From positions 930,001 through 994,000 of the forward strand of contig JBBELK010000482.1 in the NCBI GenBank assembly GCA_037783545.1: 64,000 nt of DNA. The letters are read 5' to 3'. Of the stretch, positions 57,321 through 64,000 are shown in pieces. The notes beneath the pieces were generated by a model that saw only the letters and a list, made by a program, of their open reading frames with translations, did not search any database and was not told the DNA's origin. Both the position numbers and the translations under genes were made by a program. Each line of letters starts with the position of its first letter. Positions within the stretch are counted from its first letter, which is position 1. The stretch is from Henricia sp. BOLD:AAB3569. Taxonomy: Eukaryota; Echinodermata; Asteroidea; Spinulosida; Echinasteridae.

Positions 57321-59423
57321 TTAAACATTGCCGAAATATCCAACAAAAAGTGTTAAAATAAACGTTTAAAAATACTGCACACCCCCTGCTCTGTGACTAT
57401 ATTTGGTAAAATCTTTGGAATGGTATCTTATTTTAAACCTTACGTCAAGCCGAAAAGTTCCTAAATTTCTAATCTAAATATATTTTTTATTACCAGATGA
57501 AACTGTCTTTGAGTATTATTTTAAAGATTATTTGCATTTTCTGTCTGATTTTAAGGTTATGAACTGATAGAAAAAAGTTCCCAAACAAAAAAACAGACAT
57601 TGCCAATGTTAATGCAGTTCATTTATCAGCCACAAATGCTAAAGTCCAAATAATATATAACGGATAGTTCCTTGTACCGTCCTACCTCCACGCTTGTACA
57701 CACTGAACTCGTGCTCCGACCTTAACCTTTACGAATAAACAACGTTTTATTTGAAAGCATTTTCTATATATTTATTTACTGATTTTGAAAACGGCGAGGA
57801 TGCGCACAAAGTCCGGAGCCGGAAATTTTCTCGAGTGTCCTTTGACACTACTAAACTTTGAACTAGGTTGTTTTAAGCACACGTTTTCACCTACAAGTTC
57901 TATAAACAGGCACACTTTTAGTTTCGCAGGTGAACTTATTTAAAGATAGAAACCGAAATATAAACATCATTTTGTGACGAAGCACTGTAAACATTATAGA
58001 TTACGTCAACTCTTGTATGTACACACATACACAGGAAATGATTTTAAGATATAATTGCTGATAAAATGTCAGGGCTATAGAATGATAAGGAATATTAAGC
58101 AACAAACTTTTCACATTTTACTGTTTACTGTTCATAAACTTTAAACTTTCAAAGAGTTTCCCAACCTTGTAAAAGAAAAGGTGTACATGTAATTCAGTTT
58201 CACTTTGAGAATAAACTTTAGATCTCCTTTCCTGATATATTGCCAAACTTTTGAATTTTTTTTAACACACTTCATGTTTTGTTTCAATGGGCTTGTTTAA
58301 ATTTGTTGATGACAAAAATACATTTTAGGGCAAAGTTGATTACTGTCTCAGGGTACACCCAAGTAAATAGGCAAGATCTGTGCGCCGAGCTCATGAATAT
58401 TTGTTATGCCCTCAAATTCTTCTTTATTAGGGAGAGTTGCGAGCTGAACGAGTGTGGTCTTGTGTGGAATATGACTATCGTCGCGATGTGGGGTATTTTT
58501 TCTTCCAACTATAAACATTTTAGACACTGTAGCTCCTAAAAGTGGCCCTATTTTGCCCAGTAGCGTATGTGCCTTTGTTCCAAAATGGATGCAGGTCTGA
58601 TTAGCAAGTTTCACTGTTGTAGGCTAAGTTTTATTTCAAGTGGAAATTAGGGAATGAAAGTGACGGCTTACCCCCATAAAATTGAACAGAATTAAAAAGA
58701 TGAGAAATCAGTGAGTATTCTGGTTGTTGTCCTGAGAAGCTGAGAGAGTTGTGAGTATTTTTAAATGATTTTTGAAAATTGGGCATTGAGCATTGGTTCC
58801 TGTGGGAGCCCTATTTACTGGTGTGCAACCCTCCGGTTCGTGGCCTATGGATAAGGTTTTAAAGATGTGCGGAAAATATACAGACTTTGTGAAGTGGCCA
58901 TCATAAGTGTTTTGTCTCCTGTGTCAGGCACTTTGTGTTTTCATAGTGACAACATTTTTATAAGAAGACCTAACATGGTCGCCTGTGAAAAGGCTCTATT
59001 ATTGAAATGTGTGCAGTTAAAGGAGTAGTTGTGAATCATCTTTTCATACTTTTGTCACGCAAAATCACCCAATTGTGCCTTTAATCCAAAGAATAACTTT
59101 GGAATTTGAGAAATTGGTTGAAGAAAATCAATACATGACAACGAAAAAACAGCAAACAAGGGAACAAAAGAAGGCATTTTTGAGAAATCCACAAAGAATA
59201 TGCAGTCTGAAAAGCTTAAATTCCAGCTTATAGCTGTTATATATGGAGGTCACGAAAGAATTGACCATTACTAGGAATCAATATCATGTATGGCTTCATG
59301 AGAATAGGGACAACAGAACTGAAGGCCCAGGTAGAAAATTGTGTTTGTTAAAATAGTTTGGTGTTTTTTTTTTTTTTTGCTTAAAATATTTTAGCAAAAG
59401 ATGGCTTGTTATTTCCAAGCCCT

Positions 59424-59836
59424 GCCCGCATTGGACTTTTTTGGGGGAAAACTTACCGAGACGATGGGTACTTTTCCCATTTCAAGTCCAATTAATGCGA
59501 ACAGCCTGGGACGTTTTCCTCTCAGTAACTTTTCCCGAGTCCAGCGGTTACTTTTCCAAGCCAACTGCTGCCCAGGAAAATTGACCAGGTAACTTTTCCC
59601 AAGACGATGTCAGTGCGGACACAATCAAGTACGGTAAAAAGTGCTCTAGAAGTGTACGTCCAGGCCATGAAGGTCGAACTGCGAAGAGACACTGCGCATG
59701 CTCTTCCACGGTCTCGGTAAAATTTTACCATGTAAAAAAGTCCAAATGCAGACAGCAGTAAAATTTAGCCATTTTTCATTTTACCATCGTCTTGGTAAAA
59801 CCTCCCGAAAAACAAGTCCAATGTGGATACGGCTAA
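59424..59836. mobile_element. Family L MITE, longest copy
   Basis: CCCGCATTGGACTTTTTTGG at the left is mirrored by CAAGTCCAATGTGGATACGG at the right. Internal repeats of ACTTTTCCCA and CGAGACGATGG-type motifs appear in both orientations. There is no transposase. Confidence 0.72.
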
Positions 59837-60239
59837 ACTGTGCAAACATTATTATGTGCAGAAATTAACAACAAGACTGTATGGTGAATACCAAGTTCAA
59901 TAATATTAAAAGCCATTATATTACTTGCAATGACCCAAAATTGTACTTCATAAGTTGATAAGAAAAACATACTCTAATTTTTTTTAAACATGAGAAACAG
60001 AAATTCTAGCTGGTCTTGCCAACCCTGGAGTTATTGATGCTGGGTCTAGAGGCTAGACATTCATCAAGGACACCGTTAATGCCCTGTTACATAACACTGT
60101 CTGACAAAGCAGGCTGCAGTAAGCCTGGCTAGTCCATTTTCAATGTCACCAAAATAGAAGGGGTGGTGAAACTGTAGGCTTTTTGTTCAATATGGTTCTT
60201 AACTGTTGAGACTATCTGGGAGAAAACTAACAAATGGTT

Positions 60240-60290
60240 GCCCTTGTGGTGAAACAGAGGTGTCGGGTTCGAATCCCGAATCATCTAATT
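60240..60290 (+). mobile_element. SINE head fragment
   Basis: AGGTGTCGGGTTCGAATCCC is a B-box remnant. TTAGGCATCATATCAAATG about 300 bases further on (60589-60607) looks like the tail of the same SINE type, so the copy may have been split. Confidence 0.45.
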
Positions 60291-62261
60291 TTTCATCATA
60301 TATATTTATAAAAATTTACATCATATACATTTCAGAAAAATTGAAATATTTAGAGTTCCAATAATCAAAATGATTTATTGTATTTTTTTCATTTTTAAAC
60401 TGTTGAGTAGTGTTAAGACAATGCGGTAGGTAAAATTTAAACAAATCGTTTACTCACGTTTTATTTGCAAATTTGACAAATTTTGAAGAATATCAGAGCT
60501 AATTTTCTCAATTTCGTACAGTTTTTAGAAAAAAAAAAGGGGGAAAATATGGGTATGGTTTAAAAATATCTAGGCCTTTGTATATGATTAGGCATCATAT
60601 CAAATGTTGTGGTTATCCTTCTAACAGGCATGCAACTGAGTCATTACCAAAAAAAAGAGAACATTTCAAAAAATCTCCAACTTTGTACGGTGTTTTTGAA
60701 TTTTCGATGGGGCAGATGAGGAAACAGAAACGAGTAAATTAGCTGATCAGCTGAAAAGTTGCACGCCTGAATCTAAAAGGAATCATATCCTTAAGAATAT
60801 TTAGGCTGTAACGGATTTCAAAGTTAAGGAGATTACAAATTTGGCACAGGACCAATTCAGCGGCCTTCAGAAATAGCCTCACCTACTTTCTGCCTAATCA
60901 CAAATGAAGAAAACAAAAAAAAACCTGCTCAGCATGTTTCCTGTAAAATAAATATCCAGGCCTTCAAATATTACTGCACAGAATCCATCCAAGCGCAACC
61001 TTGTCCCACTGACAAAAATGATTTAACAAAATCTGATGACACGTTACAGTATTGATGAGGCATAATGATCCTTGCAATACCTGTTACGCAATGGGCCAGG
61101 TAAAATATCTCCCACAGACTTTAAGAGTGAAAGAACCCAAGGATAAGTTAGGTAATCTCTAACCTTCGTCTTGTGCATTTTTAGCATTGTTTAGCTTCAT
61201 GGCAACCTGGGTACCCACAGATACACCAACCTTACATAATCAAGATTTGTTAAACTGTTCAAGTTCTATAAACACGTGTTGTAACTGCAGCGCATGCGTG
61301 AGTTGTTAGGTGTTGCGGAACTGGTGCCAGATTGGTCAATTAAATCTACCACATGATGGGCACTGCCCCAAGGACACTCAAATTGACGAATCAGGTAGCA
61401 TTTACACTACAAGCGACCTTGCAATTGCGGGGTTCAACCCTACCTCAAAGGTGACTTAAAAAGGGCGTATCAGACCCGGGTCTGATCCGCCTTTTTCAAT
61501 TCACCTTTTGCGTTTACACTTAGTGCCTACCCGGCTTGAACTCCCCTTTTTGGATTCGGCAAAGGCGCTAGCAAGCAAACAACATTCAGATACCAGTACA
61601 TAAAATTGTACAATCAAAAAAAGGGAATAATTGTAAGCAAAAAGGGGATTGCCCTTAATGCCCACCTACTTTCTGAAGTCATGAGTACCGAGAAAAAAAA
61701 GGCAATTGATCATCACATACAGGTATAGTGTACACACAAGGATTGTATTTGACAAAATGGCATTGTTAGATTTCAGTATTGGTATACAGGTCTTGTGAAA
61801 CTAAAATTAAGAGAAATACTGAATCGTTTACAAACAAAAGACAACATTTCTAAGATTTATTCCTGCCATTTTTGGTTTTGTTTAATTTGAGCTGGTTTTG
61901 TTTTTGCCTTTAAGGTAACATAGTACATCATTTGCAGTGAATTCCAATGAGTTGACCTTACTAAAAGAGTTTTAAAAATGGTATCGAACACCACATTAAT
62001 TTATTTCTGTCAAAAATGGTATTTTGTGTGAGAAATTAACAACTGAAGGTGGTTTTCTAAAAAAGACTTGTTTACCATTCAACTCAACACAACAGCCATG
62101 AATGGATTTTGCAAGTTTTCTGAAGTATTACTGCCTCCCTGAGATTTCTACACGGCAGTTTTACTTTTATCAACATTGGCTTTTAATCACGAGTGGAAAT
62201 AATGCCCTTTGTAACAGTTTACCAATCATGTACTCTACCTTTAAGCACAATTTCACTTTTT

Positions 62262-62298
62262 TGTGGGGGTGGGGGTGGGGGGGGGGGGGGGGGGGAGT
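62262..62298 (+). repeat. Poly-G tract (G-quadruplex-prone)
   Basis: GTGGGGGTGGGGGTGGGGGG is followed by a run of about 20 G, then AGTGGAGGGG. It can form a G-quadruplex and is a likely place for assembly or sequencing error in length. Confidence 0.75.
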
Positions 62299-62365
62299 GG
62301 AGGGGAACTCAACAAGTTGATGGGTACTTTAGAGCTGTGTTCACATTAAACTTTTTTTTCTGAAG

Positions 62366-62592
62366 GATTTACACACAATGTAGCCATGTACACATTGGTC
62401 TTTTTTACCTAAAAGATTTAGCCGTGTTCACAATGGACTTTTTCCTGACAGATTTAACCATGTTCACATTGGATTTCATTCAAGACGGATTTAACCATGT
62501 TCACATTGGATTTTTCTTCTGATGGATTAAACCATGTTCACATGGGGCTGTTTCCTTACAGATTTAGCATGCTCACATTGGATTATTCAAAT
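62366..62592 (+). repeat. 36-37-bp minisatellite made of a MITE-end motif
   Basis: Units start GATTTAACCATGTTCACATT (or GATTTAGCCGTGTTCACAAT) at 62415, 62451, 62488, 62524 and 62561, a period of 36-37. Diverged units lie upstream. The unit core TTTAGCCG then CACATTGGACTT matches the terminus of family L MITEs. Confidence 0.82.
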
Positions 62593-63370
62593 ACAACACC
62601 TTCACTACCCTCACATGCAGGTACCTATTTACTCTGTGATGCAAAAAGAGTAGCACACACACACCATAAATGCAGCCCTGCAAGCTGCAAAATTAGTCAT
62701 GGTCTTGAGCTTGATAATACCAAATCACTTGAATTTAAATTTTTTAAAAACCTTTAAATCAGTTCAAAAGAAACATTATTTGATAATCAAACAAAACAAA
62801 CAAACAAAACATAGAAGTGAATCGAAATGACATGTGAAACCACGACAAATAAAAGACAGTCTGCATCCATTTAAAACCACTAGACGGGAACCGGTTCATG
62901 CGCTGTGTTTTGTGTCATTAGACATTCACCCTCGGCAGTCAGAGACAAAGGCACTAAATCAAGTTTTACGCAGCCCGCAACATGTTCAACGTTTTCAATC
63001 TGGCTAGTATTATCATTATCAACATGCCACATGTGTGTGTTTAAGTCAGATATGGTTATACCACACAAATTAGAATTGTACCAGGGGAAATTCATGTTTC
63101 TATAATGCAGTCTCTGATCCAAAAAAAATTTGGGAGGATTTGTGATTTAAAATATTTTTCATTAAATATTTATACAAAATATTAAAAAATTTCCTTGATT
63201 TGGCTGTTTTCTACACTTATTCAGTTGAAAAAACATCCTTGGAATTTCGCAGATTACCTTGCTATAACAGAAACCTTGTATTATCAGGAATGAAAACAAT
63301 GAAGAACAAAGGATTGGGAGCTAAACAAGTTTTTAAAAGTTGTTATAACCAGAATATTGTATTAATTATA

Positions 63371-63510
63371 TAATATTGGATGGCTTTGAGGGTGATATGA
63401 GAATATACCGCACGAGTCATGAAAATACGGAACGAGCCGAAGGCGAGTTCGATATTTTCATAACGAGTGCGGTATATTCTCATATCTCCCGAAAAGCCAT
63501 CCAATATTAT
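63371..63510. mobile_element. 140-bp palindrome (TAATATTGGATGG ends)
   Basis: TAATATTGGATGGCTTTGAG and the inverse GAAAAGCCATCCAATATTA enclose GAGAATATACCGCACGAGT / ACGAGTGCGGTATATTCTC. A central GAGCCGAAGGCGAGTTCG loop is CpG-rich. Confidence 0.8.
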
Positions 63511-63828
63511 TATTGTTATATAAAATGAAGCTTCTGTCTTCTTTGTTTTGTGATTTCCACAAGATTTTTGACTGTTTTGTGTTGAAAACTTCATTTCTTT
63601 TCACGGTTTACAAATGCATGTGCTTTTGTTACTGTTGTACAGTATTTTTTTGTTACTGTACTCTTGCGTGCGTTGCACACGCACGCAATCCATTCCCTCG
63701 ATCCACGACGCGCACGTACGCGTGTGTTCGTGGTGCGCCCAACGTCCACGCACATCGAATCTGGGCTCTGTGCTGCACAGTAACAGAAATGCACGGTGTC
63801 CGCGAAAGCTTCATTTTATATAATAATA
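63508..63828. mobile_element. MITE with TTATATAAAATGAAGCTT ends
   Basis: TTATATAAAATGAAGCTT at the left and AAGCTTCATTTTATATAA at the right are perfect inverted repeats. The interior has a CpG/ACGC-rich core. It sits directly beside the 140-bp palindrome inside a pogo-like element. Confidence 0.75.
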
Positions 63829-64000
63829 CCTATTATCGAGGTTTGACCGTACATTTGGAGAAATTATTGATTAATTACTGCTGTGAAGATTTTCTACAAA
63901 GGAAATTTTGAGTGAAAAATTGACCAAAATAATACCGTAGACATCTGTTGCAAGCATTCAATTGCAAATGCCAACTGACCGGAGTTTTTCTACTAACACT

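Larger units (their letters stand above)
63229..63849. mobile_element. pogo-like MITE interrupted by later palindromic insertions
   Basis: 63240-63360 matches the left part of 50036-50200 (ACCTTGTATTATCAGGAATG, AGAACAAAGGATTGGG). The right terminus, ATCGAGGTTTGACCG followed by TA, reappears at about 63835-63851. Between them lie the two elements at 63371-63510 and 63508-63828. Confidence 0.7.
51287..64000 (-). other. Upstream intron of the NR6A-type receptor (at least 12.7 kb)
   Basis: I looked on the minus strand for the two zinc-finger exons (CxxC, CEGCKGFF, RCQYCR patterns) and did not find them, so this interval is taken as intron. It holds the repeats listed. Stretches about 51790-52290, 53110-53660, 55070-56100, 57330-59420, 60300-61380 and 61570-62260 show nothing I recognise apart from AT-rich sequence. 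Confidence 0.65.

Noticed and set aside
61390-61570. Possible further family D MITE (TTTACACT and GACCCGGGTC motifs)
   Set aside because: It shares only short motifs with the family D copies and I could not define ends.

Overview
This window looks like nuclear DNA from an animal. It has short exons separated by kilobase-scale introns, GT-AG splice signals, many tRNA-derived SINEs and a very high density of small inverted-repeat DNA transposons (MITEs). One gene is a recognisable nuclear receptor of the NR6A/germ-cell-nuclear-factor type, so the source is a metazoan. The repeat style and the many TGTACATGT motifs suggest a marine invertebrate deuterostome, such as an echinoderm. That placement is a guess; the sequence does not prove it.

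Layout. (1) 420-26087, plus strand: the last five coding exons I can see of a large Pro/Gln/Ser-rich, tryptophan-dotted disordered protein. Exons are 420-2222, 3431-3573, 23491-23609, 24781-25007 and 25995-26087. All junction phases agree (0, 2, 1, 0) and join into 794 residues plus a stop. The gene starts left of the window and I do not recognise the family. Its 20-kb intron (3574-23490) is mostly a bed of MITEs and SINEs. (2) 26088-42145: the tail-to-tail space between the two genes. It holds a 3' UTR, a degenerate minisatellite, a Harbinger-like MITE, a complete SINE, a tandem array of tRNA-like units, a 1.95-kb hAT-like non-autonomous transposon and further MITEs. (3) 42146-51286, minus strand: three exons of an NR6A1-type receptor, covering the end of the DNA-binding-domain extension, the hinge plus most of the ligand-binding domain, and the last LBD helices. 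The zinc-finger exons are not found and should lie beyond base 64000. (4) 51287-64000: the next upstream intron of that receptor, again filled with MITE families.

The two genes converge with about 16 kb between stop codons. The receptor probably acts as a nuclear transcription factor. The Pro/Gln-rich protein has the composition of RNA-metabolism scaffold tails, but that is inference. The most notable structural observations are nested transposon insertions with readable target-site duplications, a minisatellite apparently built from MITE termini, a tandem array of SINE heads retaining the A box, and a candidate recursive-splice site in a receptor intron. I found no CRISPR array, operon, rRNA gene or intact transposase.
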